DNA from: Curtobacterium herbarum
Lineage (GTDB): Bacteria > Actinomycetota > Actinomycetes > Actinomycetales > Microbacteriaceae
NCBI RefSeq assembly: GCF_016907335.1
Contig: NZ_JAFBBT010000001.1
Coordinates: 2,542,001 to 2,606,000 of the forward strand
DNA length: 64,000 bases
Direction of reading: 5' to 3'
The translations under genes and the position numbers were made by a program. Below, in pieces: positions 29,448-37,740 of the stretch (positions are counted from its first letter, which is position 1; each line of letters opens with the position of its first letter). Below the pieces are notes generated by a model. The model did no database searches, was not told where the DNA came from, and worked only from the letters and a program-made list of their open reading frames with translations.

Positions 29448-31019
29448 TCAGTTCCGCTGCGCGGCGGCCAGGAGGTCCGGGCCGCGTCGATCGAACACCA
29501 CGCCTCCGACGACCACACCGATCACCAGGACGACGACACCGACGCCGATCCCGACACCGAGGACGAGCGACGTGGACGGGTCCTCCGCCCCGATGAGTGC
29601 GCGGACGCTGAACCAGCCGGCCGGCACCATGCAGAGCACCGTGCCGACGACCATCAGGGTCTGCGCGACGGTCGCCGTCGCCCCCGCGGCCTGCGGCTGG
29701 TGGAACGGGTGGTCGCCGGGTCGGACGGTCGGGTAGGGCAGGGCGACCGAGACGATGCTCGACAGCCCGAGTCCACCGAGCAGGCCGCTGACCGAGACCG
29801 CGACGAGCAGCGGGAACGCGTCCATGTCGCCGTAGAGCGCGGCCGACACCGCGGCTCCGGCGACCAGCAGCGGGACGCCGACGACGATGAGCGGCACCAG
29901 GCGGCCCAGGCGGTCGGTCCAGCCCGGTGCCCCCGAGGCGACGTGCAGCCACACGGCGGTGTTGTCGTACGAGACGTCGTTGTGCGGCAGGAACCCGGCG
30001 ATCAGCGCCATGAGCGGCAGCGGCACGAGGGCCGTCCACGCCCACGGCACCCCGGCGACGCCGAGCGGCAGGACCACGAGCGGCACGAACACCAGGATCA
30101 GGTACGAGCTGCGGTACCGGGGGTCGCGGGCCCAGTAGGTCAGTGCCCGGGCCGCGACCGCACCGAACGGGGTGGAGCCGAGCCGGTCGAACCAACCGAG
30201 CGTGCGGTGCCGGTGCACGCGGGCCGGGCGCGGCACGGACACGAGCACGCGTCCGACCAGGGCCCACCAGGCGAGACCGAGCAGCCCCACGACGACGAGT
30301 GCCACGAGCAGGCGGGCGACGGCGGTGCCGACGTGCCCGGACGCGGCGTCCGCCGGCACGGCCCAGGCCGCACCCCAGGGCGTCCACCCGGCGACGTCGG
30401 TCAGACGCTGCAGGCCGGGACCGGTCGGGTCGACCCTGTCGTCGCGCAGCAGCAGGAGCACGGACGGCACGACCAGCACGACGCCGACGAGCACGACGGC
30501 CCAGGTGGCCTCGCGGACACGGTGGCCCGCGAACGCCAGGGCGCCGAGCGTGCCGGCGACCCGGATGAGCAGGGCGGTGGTGGCGAGCACGAGCACCGCG
30601 GCGACGACGGCCAGGAGGGCCGGTCCGGCACCGCGGCTCCAGGTGACCACCTGTGCGACGGCGAGCACGGCGACCGCGACGACCGGGATCCCGAGGAGCC
30701 CGGCGAGCCCGAGTCCGACGGCCAGGTCGCGCTGCCCGATGCCGAACGCGGTGAAGCGCCGGGGGTCGAGCTGGTCGGCGACACCCACGGCGAACGGCAC
30801 CAGCGTGCAGCCGAGGGTCACCGCGGTGCCGACCAGGACCACGATCGTCCGGGCGACGGCGGGGTCCGCGGTGTGGAGCCCGCCGAGGACGGAGGCTGCC
30901 CAGAGGGTGGCGACCAGGGCGACCAGGCTGCCGAGGACCACTGCGACCGAGCGGCGTGCCCCACCACGGACCTCGCCGGCGAGCAGGTCGGCCCTCAGCC
31001 GGAGAAGCTGTGCAACCAT
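29448..31019 (-). CDS. ABC exporter membrane subunit (large ABC-2-like permease)
   Basis: A 523-residue protein with about twelve hydrophobic segments, polar loops around residues 205-240 and 270-310, and no soluble domain. The start overlaps the 3' end of the ATPase gene by 25 bp, so the two form one exporter. The organisation (ATPase plus one long, poorly conserved permease) is common in actinobacterial ABC-2 systems of unknown substrate. Nothing in the protein identifies the cargo. A conserved-looking loop DPRYRSSYL precedes the second half. Confidence 0.85.
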   Translation of the reverse strand: MVAQLLRLRADLLAGEVRGGARRSVAVVLGSLVALVATLWAASVLGGLHTADPAVARTIVVLVGTAVTLGCTLVPFAVGVADQLDPRRFTAFGIGQRDLAVGLGLAGLLGIPVVAVAVLAVAQVVTWSRGAGPALLAVVAAVLVLATTALLIRVAGTLGALAFAGHRVREATWAVVLVGVVLVVPSVLLLLRDDRVDPTGPGLQRLTDVAGWTPWGAAWAVPADAASGHVGTAVARLLVALVVVGLLGLAWWALVGRVLVSVPRPARVHRHRTLGWFDRLGSTPFGAVAARALTYWARDPRYRSSYLILVFVPLVVLPLGVAGVPWAWTALVPLPLMALIAGFLPHNDVSYDNTAVWLHVASGAPGWTDRLGRLVPLIVVGVPLLVAGAAVSAALYGDMDAFPLLVAVSVSGLLGGLGLSSIVSVALPYPTVRPGDHPFHQPQAAGATATVAQTLMVVGTVLCMVPAGWFSVRALIGAEDPSTSLVLGVGIGVGVVVLVIGVVVGGVVFDRRGPDLLAAAQRN

Positions 31020-32179
31020 TCCATGCTCTCTGCGACGGGACGACCGCCGGCGAGTTCGACGAACTTGTCCTCGAGGCTGCGACGACCGCGGACCTGGGCC
31101 ATGGTGCCGGCGGCCAGGACCTTGCCGCCGACGATGATCGCCACGGAGTCGCAGGTGCGCTGGACGAGCTCCATCGAGTGGCTGGAGAGCACCACGGTGC
31201 CGCCACCCGCGGTGTAGCGCCGCAGGATGTCGGTGATGGTCGTCGCGCTGACCGGGTCGACGGACTCGAACGGTTCGTCGAGGACGAGCACGCGCGGCGA
31301 GTGGATGAGGGTGGCGGCCAGGGCGATCTTCTTCGACATGCCCATCGAGTAGTCGGCGACCGGTCGGCCGAGCGCGTCGCCGAGGCCGAACGCCTCGGCC
31401 AGGTCGGCGCTGCGGCTCCGGGCGGTCTTGCCGTCGAGTCCGTGGAGCGTCGCCGAGTAGAACAGCATCTGCGCGCCGGTCAGGCGGTCGAACAGTCGGA
31501 GCCGGTCCGGCAGCACACCCATCGCCCGCTTCGCGGCGGTCGGATCCGACCAGACGTCGTGGTCGAGCACGGTGACGGTGCCGGCGTCCGGACGCAGGAG
31601 GCCCGTGAGGACCGAGAGCGTCGTCGTCTTGCCCGCCCCGTTCGGACCGACGACGCCGAAGATCGAGCCCTTCCGGATCTCCAGGTCGACGTCGTCCACC
31701 GCGAGGGTCTGGCCGTAGCGCTTGACCAGGCCGTGTGCGCGGAGCACGACGGGCTGCTGTGTCACGGCCGGCCGGCCGGTCGGGCGCTTGGTGCCGGTCT
31801 CGCCCGCCGGGGCCGACGTCCCGGAGCCGCTCCGGGCCTCCTGTCCGTCGGGTTCCCCGGGGTTGGCCGCCGCGCCCTGCGGCCGAGTGGCTCGTCCGGC
31901 GCGCTTGTCCCGCTTCTTGCCGGAGCGCGCCTGGTTCGTGGCGCCTGACGGCGACCCGGCGGGCGGGGAGTCCGCCGCTGCCGTCGTCGCCGAGCCGGTC
32001 CTGTCGTCCGTCATGTCGTCACCCGCGGCTGCGTCGTGCGCACCCGTGTCCCCCGTGTCGTCGTGGTCATCGCTGCCCGTCCCCTGGGCGGCGGTCGTGC
32101 CGTCGTCGTCCGCGTCGACCGTCCACGTCGCGTCCGACGTGCTGTAGACGTCGTCGTTTCCCGTTGTTCCTGCCGACAC
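30995..32179 (-). CDS. ABC exporter ATPase with long acidic N-terminal extension
   Basis: A 394-residue protein. The C-terminal 240 residues are a standard ABC-2-type ATPase: Walker A GPNGAGKTT, signature region YSMGMSKKIALA, Walker B VLVLDEP and H-loop SSHSME. The first 150 residues are low complexity, first Asp/Thr/Gly rich and then Lys/Arg/Gly/Pro rich, and are probably disordered. The GTG at 32179 is chosen because TACGGT lies 7 nt upstream. An ATG at 32014 would remove 55 residues of the extension and is a real alternative. Coupled to the permease downstream. Confidence 0.85.
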   Translation of the reverse strand: MSAGTTGNDDVYSTSDATWTVDADDDGTTAAQGTGSDDHDDTGDTGAHDAAAGDDMTDDRTGSATTAAADSPPAGSPSGATNQARSGKKRDKRAGRATRPQGAAANPGEPDGQEARSGSGTSAPAGETGTKRPTGRPAVTQQPVVLRAHGLVKRYGQTLAVDDVDLEIRKGSIFGVVGPNGAGKTTTLSVLTGLLRPDAGTVTVLDHDVWSDPTAAKRAMGVLPDRLRLFDRLTGAQMLFYSATLHGLDGKTARSRSADLAEAFGLGDALGRPVADYSMGMSKKIALAATLIHSPRVLVLDEPFESVDPVSATTITDILRRYTAGGGTVVLSSHSMELVQRTCDSVAIIVGGKVLAAGTMAQVRGRRSLEDKFVELAGGRPVAESMEWLHSFSG

Positions 32180-32186
32180 GAGGCCA

Positions 32187-32192
32187 ACCGTA
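32187..32192 (-). promoter_or_regulatory. -10 element for the ABC exporter operon
   Basis: TACGGT on the minus strand, 7 nt before the GTG at 32179; supports the longer ATPase form. Confidence 0.4.
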
Positions 32193-32560
32193 CCAACGGT
32201 TCCGACCGCCCGCTGAGCCGTGTCGGAGCGGGTCACGAATTGAACACGATGCCGTCGGACCCGTACCCCGATGCCGTCTGGTTCCGTATCATTCACCGAG
32301 ACACGACGGAGTGTTCACCACTCGGAAACCTGCTCGCAGCGCTCCCGGACCGGTAGCTGACCGGGGCGTTCGTCGCTCCGGACCACGTGGCTCCCGGCCA
32401 ACTCGAACGCGGAGCGAGCAGTATCCAGGAAAGCCGTATCGAAGTGTCCGTCAGGACACGCTCGACGTGTCCTCCACAGCAGACCGGAACATCCACCCCT
32501 CGGGGCGGATCCACCCCTCGGGGCGGGCCGGAACGCGGCGGACACCGGGAAGGGACAAGC
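32193..32560. other. Intergenic region between the divergent exporter and surface-polymer operons
   Basis: About 370 bp without a convincing gene. It holds a possible -10 TATCAT (32286-32291) for the rightward operon, which would give a roughly 260-nt leader. There is also a small inverted repeat gtgtcc/ggacac near 32440-32460 and an 18-bp direct repeat (32491-32526) just before the ribosome site. No riboswitch class was recognised. Confidence 0.5.
32491..32526. repeat. 18-bp direct repeat in the leader of the nucleotidyltransferase gene
   Basis: Two exact adjacent copies of atccacccctcggggcgg. Each contains the palindromic cccctcgggg, so each copy can form a small hairpin. Confidence 0.85.
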
Positions 32561-33256
32561 ATGACCACGCAGATCGTCATCCTCGCAGCGGGGATGGGCA
32601 GCCGCCTCGGGCGCAGCCTGCCGAAGCCGCTCACCGAGCTCAGCGACGGCCGCACCATCATGCAGCAGCAGTTCGACAACATCCGCGCCGCCTTCGGGTC
32701 CAGCGCGCGGGTCACGATCGTCGTCGGCTACAAGTCGGAGTACATCGTCGAGGCGTTCCCCGAGGCGAACTTCGTCTACAACGAGTCCTACGACTCCACG
32801 AACACCTCGAAGAGCCTGCTCCGTGCGCTCAAGGCGACCGGCAAGAGCGGCGTCCTCTGGATGAACGGCGACGTGGTCTTCGACCCGATGGCCCTCGTCC
32901 GTGCCGCCGACATGATCGACGAGGGTCGGTCGTTCGTCAGCGTCAACACCGAGAAGGTCTCCGACGAAGAGGTCAAGTACACCGTCGACGCCGAGGGCTT
33001 CATCGCGAAGCTCTCGAAGAAGGTCGTCGGTGGTCTCGGCGAAGCCGTGGGCATCAACCACGTCTCCGCTGCCGACAAGCAGGCGCTGATCCGTCAGCTC
33101 GGCCGCGTCGACGACCAGGAGTACTTCGAAGGCGGCATCGAGGCTGCCATCGCCGAGGACGGACTACGCTGGACGCCGATCGACATCTCCGACCTGTACG
33201 CGGTCGAGATCGACTTCGCCGAGGACCTGCAGCGCGCGAACGACCTGTTCGCCTGA
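32561..33256 (+). CDS. NTP transferase, LicC/phosphocholine cytidylyltransferase-like
   Basis: A 231-residue sugar- or alcohol-phosphate nucleotidyltransferase. The N-terminal loop ILAAGMGSRLG...PKPL binds the NTP, WMNGDVVF holds the metal Asp, and the C-terminal EIDFAEDLQRAN segment supplies the second Asp, an arrangement typical of LicC-type CTP:phosphocholine cytidylyltransferases. The ATG at 32561 has GGGAAGGGA upstream. It heads a surface-polymer island that also encodes a CDP-alcohol phosphotransferase and a TagF-like transferase, so a CDP-activated alcohol (glycerol, ribitol or choline type) is a reasonable product. This is inference. Confidence 0.85.
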   Translation: MTTQIVILAAGMGSRLGRSLPKPLTELSDGRTIMQQQFDNIRAAFGSSARVTIVVGYKSEYIVEAFPEANFVYNESYDSTNTSKSLLRALKATGKSGVLWMNGDVVFDPMALVRAADMIDEGRSFVSVNTEKVSDEEVKYTVDAEGFIAKLSKKVVGGLGEAVGINHVSAADKQALIRQLGRVDDQEYFEGGIEAAIAEDGLRWTPIDISDLYAVEIDFAEDLQRANDLFA

Positions 33257-33333
33257 GCCAGGTCAGGATCCCCTGATCCGGTCCACCGGCCCGGGTGGCC
33301 GCCCCTCGGTGCGGTCCCGGCCGGAGGGAACCC

Positions 33334-34224
33334 ATGACTGACGCGCAGCCGACGACCGCGCAGCCCGGTGCAGAACGGCCGGACGGCGCACGGCCCGGCG
33401 CTGAACGGCCGGGCGTCGCTGGGCCCGGTGCTGGCGTCACGCCCGCCGCTTCTCGCGGCTCCGCTCGTCGCTACCGCCAGGCGCTCTGGCTGCTGACGGT
33501 CCGCGACCTGCGGGTGCGGTACTCGACGTCCGCGCTCGGGTACTTCTGGTCGATCCTCGACCCGCTGGTGATGTCGGCGATCTACTGGTTCGTCTTCACG
33601 CAGGTGTTCCACCGCGGCAAGGTGGGCGAGGAGCCGTACATCGTCTTCCTGCTGACGGCGCTGCTGCCCTGGATGTGGTTCACCGGCGGCGTCTCGGACT
33701 CGACCCGCGCGTTCATCAAGGAAGCCAAGCTGATCCGCTCGACGACCATCCCGCGCAGCATCTGGGTGGCCCGGATCGACGCGTCGAAGGCCATCGAGTT
33801 CCTGCTGAGCATCCCGGTGCTCGCGGTGTTCGTCATCGCCACCGGGGCGCACCTGCACTGGCAGGTCGTGCTCTGGCCGATCGCGATCGTCCTGCAGGTC
33901 ACGCTGGTGTACGGCCTCGGGCTGATCGTCGCGCCGCTCGTGGTGTTCTTCCGCGACCTCGAGCGTGCCGTGAAGCTCGTGCTGCGCTTCCTGTTCTACG
34001 CGTCCCCGATCATCTACGGCACGCAGGCGCTCCCGAAGGCCCTGCACGACATCGCCGCGATCAACCCGCTGAGCGGGATCTTCGGCATCTACCGCTCGGC
34101 GTTCTTCCCCGGTCAGCTGGACTGGAAGGAGGTGCTCGCGTCGGTCGTCGTCACGGGCATCGTCCTCGTCATCGGCATCGTCGTGTTCCGCCGCAGCGAG
34201 CACCGCGTCCTCAAGGAGCTGTGA
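33334..34224 (+). CDS. Polysaccharide/teichoic acid ABC exporter permease (Wzm/TagG type)
   Basis: A 296-residue ABC-2 permease with six membrane segments. YSTSALGYFWSILDPL near residue 65 and the later INPLSGIFGIYRSAF are hallmarks of O-antigen/teichoic-acid exporters. The first 40 residues are a cytoplasmic Pro/Gly/Ala/Arg-rich repeat (PGAERP type). The ATG at 33334 follows GGAGGGAA. It overlaps the ATPase gene by one base pattern (TGATG), so the pair is translationally coupled. It should flip or export a lipid-linked glycopolymer made by the neighbouring enzymes. Confidence 0.93.
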   Translation: MTDAQPTTAQPGAERPDGARPGAERPGVAGPGAGVTPAASRGSARRYRQALWLLTVRDLRVRYSTSALGYFWSILDPLVMSAIYWFVFTQVFHRGKVGEEPYIVFLLTALLPWMWFTGGVSDSTRAFIKEAKLIRSTTIPRSIWVARIDASKAIEFLLSIPVLAVFVIATGAHLHWQVVLWPIAIVLQVTLVYGLGLIVAPLVVFFRDLERAVKLVLRFLFYASPIIYGTQALPKALHDIAAINPLSGIFGIYRSAFFPGQLDWKEVLASVVVTGIVLVIGIVVFRRSEHRVLKEL

Positions 34225-34994
34225 TGGCCACGACCGAACCCGTGACGACCGCCCGCGCCACCGCGCCGGTGATCTCCGTGACGGGCGCCGGCATCCGCTT
34301 CAAACGGAACCGCCGCGCCAGCCGGAGCTTCAAGGACCTCTTCGGCCGGGGGCAGCGCCGTCGGAAGGCGGACGAGTTCTGGGCGCTGCGGGACGTGTCG
34401 TTCGACGTCCGCCCGGGCGAGGCGATCGGCGTCGTCGGGCGGAACGGCCAGGGCAAGTCGACGCTGCTCAAGCTCGTCGCCCAGGTGATGCTGCCGGACG
34501 AGGGCCGTGTCCACGTCGGAGCCGGTGTCGCGCCCCTGATCGAGATCACCGGCGGCTTCGTCGGCGACCTGACGGTCCGCGACAACGTGTACCTGACCGC
34601 GGGGCTGCACGGCATGTCGCGAGCGGAGATCCGGGCCGCCTTCGACGAGATCATCGCGTTCGCCGAGATCGCGGACTTCGTCGACACCCCGTACAAGCAC
34701 CTGTCGAGCGGCATGAAGGTACGGATCGCGTTCGCGGTCATCTCGCGTCTGGACGAGCCGGTGATCCTCGTCGACGAGGTCCTCGCCGTCGGCGACAAGA
34801 AGTTCCGTGAGAAGTGCTACAGGCGGATCGAGGAGCTGCTCGCGGGCGGTCGGACGCTGTTCTTCGTCTCGCACAGCGACAAGGACCTGCGCCGGTTCTG
34901 CGACCGCGGCCTGTACCTCGACGGCGGCCGTCTGCAGTTCGACGGTCCGATCGACGAGGCGCTGGAGCGGTACAACGCCGACCACGGCGTCTGA
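34224..34994 (+). CDS. Polysaccharide/teichoic acid ABC exporter ATPase (Wzt/TagH type)
   Basis: A 256-residue ATPase with a basic N-terminus (IRFKRNRRASRSFKDLF), the EFWALRDVSFDVRPGE segment typical of Wzt/TagH, Walker A GRNGQGKST, signature LSSGMKVR, Walker B VILVDEVLAVGD and H-loop VSHSD. It ends straight after the nucleotide-binding domain, so it lacks the C-terminal carbohydrate-recognition domain of Wzt. Export is therefore probably not coupled to recognition of a capped chain end. The ATG at 34224 shares bases with the permease stop. Confidence 0.94.
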   Translation: MATTEPVTTARATAPVISVTGAGIRFKRNRRASRSFKDLFGRGQRRRKADEFWALRDVSFDVRPGEAIGVVGRNGQGKSTLLKLVAQVMLPDEGRVHVGAGVAPLIEITGGFVGDLTVRDNVYLTAGLHGMSRAEIRAAFDEIIAFAEIADFVDTPYKHLSSGMKVRIAFAVISRLDEPVILVDEVLAVGDKKFREKCYRRIEELLAGGRTLFFVSHSDKDLRRFCDRGLYLDGGRLQFDGPIDEALERYNADHGV

Positions 34995-35089
34995 CGTCCA
35001 CTCCTCCACAACCGAGCACCCCCGGGGCACGCTCCACAGCCCCGGTCCCCCGAGGGGTCCCCGAGGGCCCCGACGTCGGACCCCACCCC

Positions 35090-35095
35090 TAGCGT
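35090..35095 (+). promoter_or_regulatory. -10 element for the 35103-35405 gene
   Basis: TAGCGT, 7 nt before the ATG at 35103; leaderless arrangement. Confidence 0.45.
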
Positions 35096-35102
35096 GCTCC
35101 CC

Positions 35103-35405
35103 ATGCGTCACCCCATCACCGCCTACCCGGTCCCCTTCACCATCGACCGATCAGCCGCACCACGCCGCTACGAGCTGGTCAACACCAGCTCCGAGACCCT
35201 CGACGGGATCTCCCTCACCCACCTCGGCACGGGCTACTCGCCGCCCCTCGTCGTCCGCCGTCTCGAGCCGGGGCGCGGACTGTCCCTGGCCGTGTTCGGC
35301 GCCGGCGCGGACGAGACCGGTGTCGTCATCGTCCGGTGGCGACGCCCGGACCGCACGGAGTTCCTGTGGCGGATGTCGCTGGCCGGCCCGGGGCTCGCTC
35401 CGTGA
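35103..35405 (+). CDS. Hypothetical small protein
   Basis: A 100-residue soluble protein, rich in beta-prone residues (RYELVNTSSETLDGISLTHL) and without cysteines or a signal peptide. I do not recognise a family. The ATG at 35103 is supported by a -10 hexamer 7 nt upstream, and third-position G+C bias fits a real gene. It sits between the exporter ATPase and the convergent TagF-like gene inside the surface-polymer island, but nothing in its sequence links it to that pathway. Confidence 0.6.
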   Translation: MRHPITAYPVPFTIDRSAAPRRYELVNTSSETLDGISLTHLGTGYSPPLVVRRLEPGRGLSLAVFGAGADETGVVIVRWRRPDRTEFLWRMSLAGPGLAP

Positions 35406-35429
35406 CCGGACGGACGCGTCGGACGGGGG

Positions 35430-36662
35430 TCAGTCCGTCGACCGGGCACGCGCGACCTCGTGCCAGCGGGCGACCAGCCGGTCGATCGCGTCGTGGAACC
35501 GCGCCGTGGCGACGCCCGGCGTGGTGTCCCCGAAGTAGCGCTGCACCCAGTGCTGCAGCTTCGCCAACTCGTCGGCGTCCGTCGCGGCGCGGTCCACCCG
35601 CGCGACGACGTCCCCGGCGTCCGCCGCCAGCAGCCAGTTGGCGTCGCCCAGGTAGCCCCGCTCGTCGACGTCCGCCTCCGGTGACACCGGACGGGTGACG
35701 ATCAGGGGCTTGCCGACGGCCAGACGGTCGTAGATCATCGCGCTGATGTCGGTGATCGCCACGTCGGCCCCCGCGAGCTGCCAGCCCAGCGTCGGCCCGT
35801 CGTCGTACACGTGGTGCGCCGACGGGTCGGCGGCGTTCGCGGCCGTGATCGCAGCGACGATCCGCTGGTGCGCCGCCCGGTAGTCGGCGTCGCGCACCCC
35901 GCTGCGGGGGTGCGGCCGGTAGACCAACCGGTGCCGCGGCGACGCCAGGACCTGCTCGGCGATGGTCGTCCCGTGGCTGGCGATCGACCCGTAGGCGGCC
36001 GCGGCACGGTCGCCCTCCCAGGTCGGCGCGTAGAGCACGACGGTGCGCCCGTCGGCCGGGTACGGCGGCTCACCGGCGAAGTGGTCCGCCTGCGGCCGTC
36101 CGATCGCGATGGCCCGGGCGTCCAGGTCGTAGTCCCAGAGCGCATCGGCGAGTCGGTCCCGGGCCGCGTCGCCGGCGATCAGCGCGGCGTCGTAGGCCTT
36201 GAACTGGTTCGTCGTCATGTACATCTTGTCGCTCTCGCCGTGGTTGACGAAGACGTGCCACATCCGCCCGTACCGCATCATCTGGAAGTTGCGGGCGTTC
36301 TGGTTGACGTACAGCACCACCTTCGGCGCCTGCTCGGTGACGAAGCGCTCGAGGTCGACGACCTGCCGCGCGTAGACGACGGGGACGGGCGACTCGTCCG
36401 CCAGGGCCAGCATCGCGCCCGGGCTGCGGGACACGATCGCCACCCCGCGGTGCCGGGCCAGCTCGGCGAGCGGGCCGTACCACTGGCGGATCTGGTACAT
36501 GTTCACCGGCCCGTCGGCGAAGTACACCGCGATCTCGATCGTGCCGGGCGCGGGCGTCGGGACCGCGGGCAGCCGGCGTGCCAGCTGCGACCGCGTCTGC
36601 CGCGAGCGCCACAGTCGGCCGGCGAGCCGGATCGCGGTACGGGCGTCCTTGACGATGGCCAT
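35430..36662 (-). CDS. CDP-glycerol:glycerophosphotransferase-like protein (TagB/TagF family)
   Basis: A 410-residue cytoplasmic, membrane-associated transferase. Motifs match the TagB/TagF fold: FVNHGESDKM (catalytic His), VVLYAPTWEG (substrate loop), VYRPHPRSG (nucleotide-binding His) and TDISAMIYDRLAVGKP (phosphate/CDP site). The family transfers glycerol- or ribitol-phosphate from CDP-alcohols to build wall teichoic acid-like chains. It has a basic N-terminal helix for membrane contact. The ATG at 36662 follows AGGAGC. Expression is probably separate from the upstream glycosyltransferase, because a repeat array and hairpin lie between. Confidence 0.88.
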   Translation of the reverse strand: MAIVKDARTAIRLAGRLWRSRQTRSQLARRLPAVPTPAPGTIEIAVYFADGPVNMYQIRQWYGPLAELARHRGVAIVSRSPGAMLALADESPVPVVYARQVVDLERFVTEQAPKVVLYVNQNARNFQMMRYGRMWHVFVNHGESDKMYMTTNQFKAYDAALIAGDAARDRLADALWDYDLDARAIAIGRPQADHFAGEPPYPADGRTVVLYAPTWEGDRAAAAYGSIASHGTTIAEQVLASPRHRLVYRPHPRSGVRDADYRAAHQRIVAAITAANAADPSAHHVYDDGPTLGWQLAGADVAITDISAMIYDRLAVGKPLIVTRPVSPEADVDERGYLGDANWLLAADAGDVVARVDRAATDADELAKLQHWVQRYFGDTTPGVATARFHDAIDRLVARWHEVARARSTD

Positions 36663-36710
36663 GCTGTGCTCCTGGGCGGTGGGTCGGACAGGTCGTGCGG
36701 CGGTTCGGGT

Positions 36711-36786
36711 GGTGCGGTGCGGGACAGGCGGTGCGGTGCGGGACAGGCGGTGCGGTGCGGGACAGGCGGTGCGGTGCGAGACGGGC
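36711..36786. repeat. 19-bp tandem repeat upstream of the TagF-like gene
   Basis: Four 19-bp units: three exact copies of ggtgcggtgcgggacaggc (36711, 36730, 36749) and a fourth with two changes (36768-36786). They lie 48 bp before the start codon, in the probable promoter/leader. Confidence 0.9.
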
Positions 36787-36796
36787 GATCCGGTGC

Positions 36797-36820
36797 GGAC
36801 GGGAGGCGCGCCTCCTGTCC
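36797..36820 (-). terminator. Hairpin after the 36832-37740 glycosyltransferase gene
   Basis: 12-bp stem without a separate loop region (GGACGGGAGGCG against CGCCTCCTGTCC, one G-U pair), immediately beyond the stop codon on the minus strand. Confidence 0.6.
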
Positions 36821-36831
36821 GTCCCGCACGC

Positions 36832-37740
36832 TCAGACGACGGGTGGGCGGCCCGCCAGCGTCATCCGGCCGATCGTGAGCCATCCCATCACGTGGACCGG
36901 GCCGCAGTCGGTGCGCCACCCCTCGGCGACGCCGCTGAACCAGGTCGCGAGCCGACGGGGTGACCGCCACCAGCGCAGCACCTGGATCGTGGCCCAGCTG
37001 CCGACGTAGAGCGGCCGGAGCACGGCGGGCAGGTTGCGCCGTGCCAACCACACCCGGTTCCGGGCGTTCAGGCGGACGTACTCACGGTGGCGTGCCGGGT
37101 CGATCGCGGGGTGGTTCGCGACGAGCTCCCCCGCGTACCAGGTCCGACGTCCGGCGTCCCAGACCCGCCAGGCGAGCTCGATGCCCTCGTGGGCGTAGAA
37201 GTACTCGGCTCCCCAGCCGCCGACCGCGCGCCAGACGTCCATCGGCAGGACGACGGCGCCCTCCCACACGGAGAACACCGGCGAGCTCTGCTCAGGGTCG
37301 CCCTTGCGGATCCGGGGCACCCAGCGGCGCGGGTTGGCCGTGCCGGTGGGGTCCACGACCCGGGGCTGCACCAGGCCGAGCGACGGGTCGTGCTCGAACA
37401 GGTCGATCGCGTCGCGGAGGAACGTCGGCGACGGCACCGAGGCGTCGTCGTCGAGGAAGAACACGTAGTCACCGTCGACCGCGGCCGCACCGGCGTTCCG
37501 GCCGGCGGGGATGCCGAGGTTCTCCGGCAGCGCGAGCGCGCGGACCCCGTCGGGCAGTCCGACCGGCTGCCACCCGTTGCCGACGCAGACCACGTCGAGC
37601 TCGACGCCCTGCTGCGCGAGCACGCTCTCCAGGCCACGGCGCAGGTCGTCGGGGCGGGTGCCCTGCGACAGGCTGACGACGGCGACGCGCGGCCGATCGC
37701 GGTGCGGCACCGCGCCACGACGGACGGTACCGGGCGTCAC
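36832..37740 (-). CDS. Family 2 glycosyltransferase
   Basis: A 302-residue GT-A fold enzyme. Near the N-terminus VAVVSLSQGTRPDDL binds the nucleotide, FFLDDDASVPS is the DxD metal site, and WGAEYFYAHEGIELAWR is the acceptor/catalytic ED-type region. This layout resembles rhamnosyl/galactosyltransferases of actinobacterial wall polymers. The GTG at 37740 overlaps the stop of the CDP-alcohol phosphotransferase gene (GTGA), so the two are coupled. The sugar donor is undetermined. Confidence 0.9.
   Translation of the reverse strand: MTPGTVRRGAVPHRDRPRVAVVSLSQGTRPDDLRRGLESVLAQQGVELDVVCVGNGWQPVGLPDGVRALALPENLGIPAGRNAGAAAVDGDYVFFLDDDASVPSPTFLRDAIDLFEHDPSLGLVQPRVVDPTGTANPRRWVPRIRKGDPEQSSPVFSVWEGAVVLPMDVWRAVGGWGAEYFYAHEGIELAWRVWDAGRRTWYAGELVANHPAIDPARHREYVRLNARNRVWLARRNLPAVLRPLYVGSWATIQVLRWWRSPRRLATWFSGVAEGWRTDCGPVHVMGWLTIGRMTLAGRPPVV

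Noticed and set aside
32193..32560. N-terminal extension of the nucleotidyltransferase back to 32387 or a small leader gene
   Set aside because: The extra residues are low-complexity Arg/Pro/Gly from the repeat region, and the ATG at 32561 has an excellent ribosome site before the conserved ILAAGMGSRLG loop.
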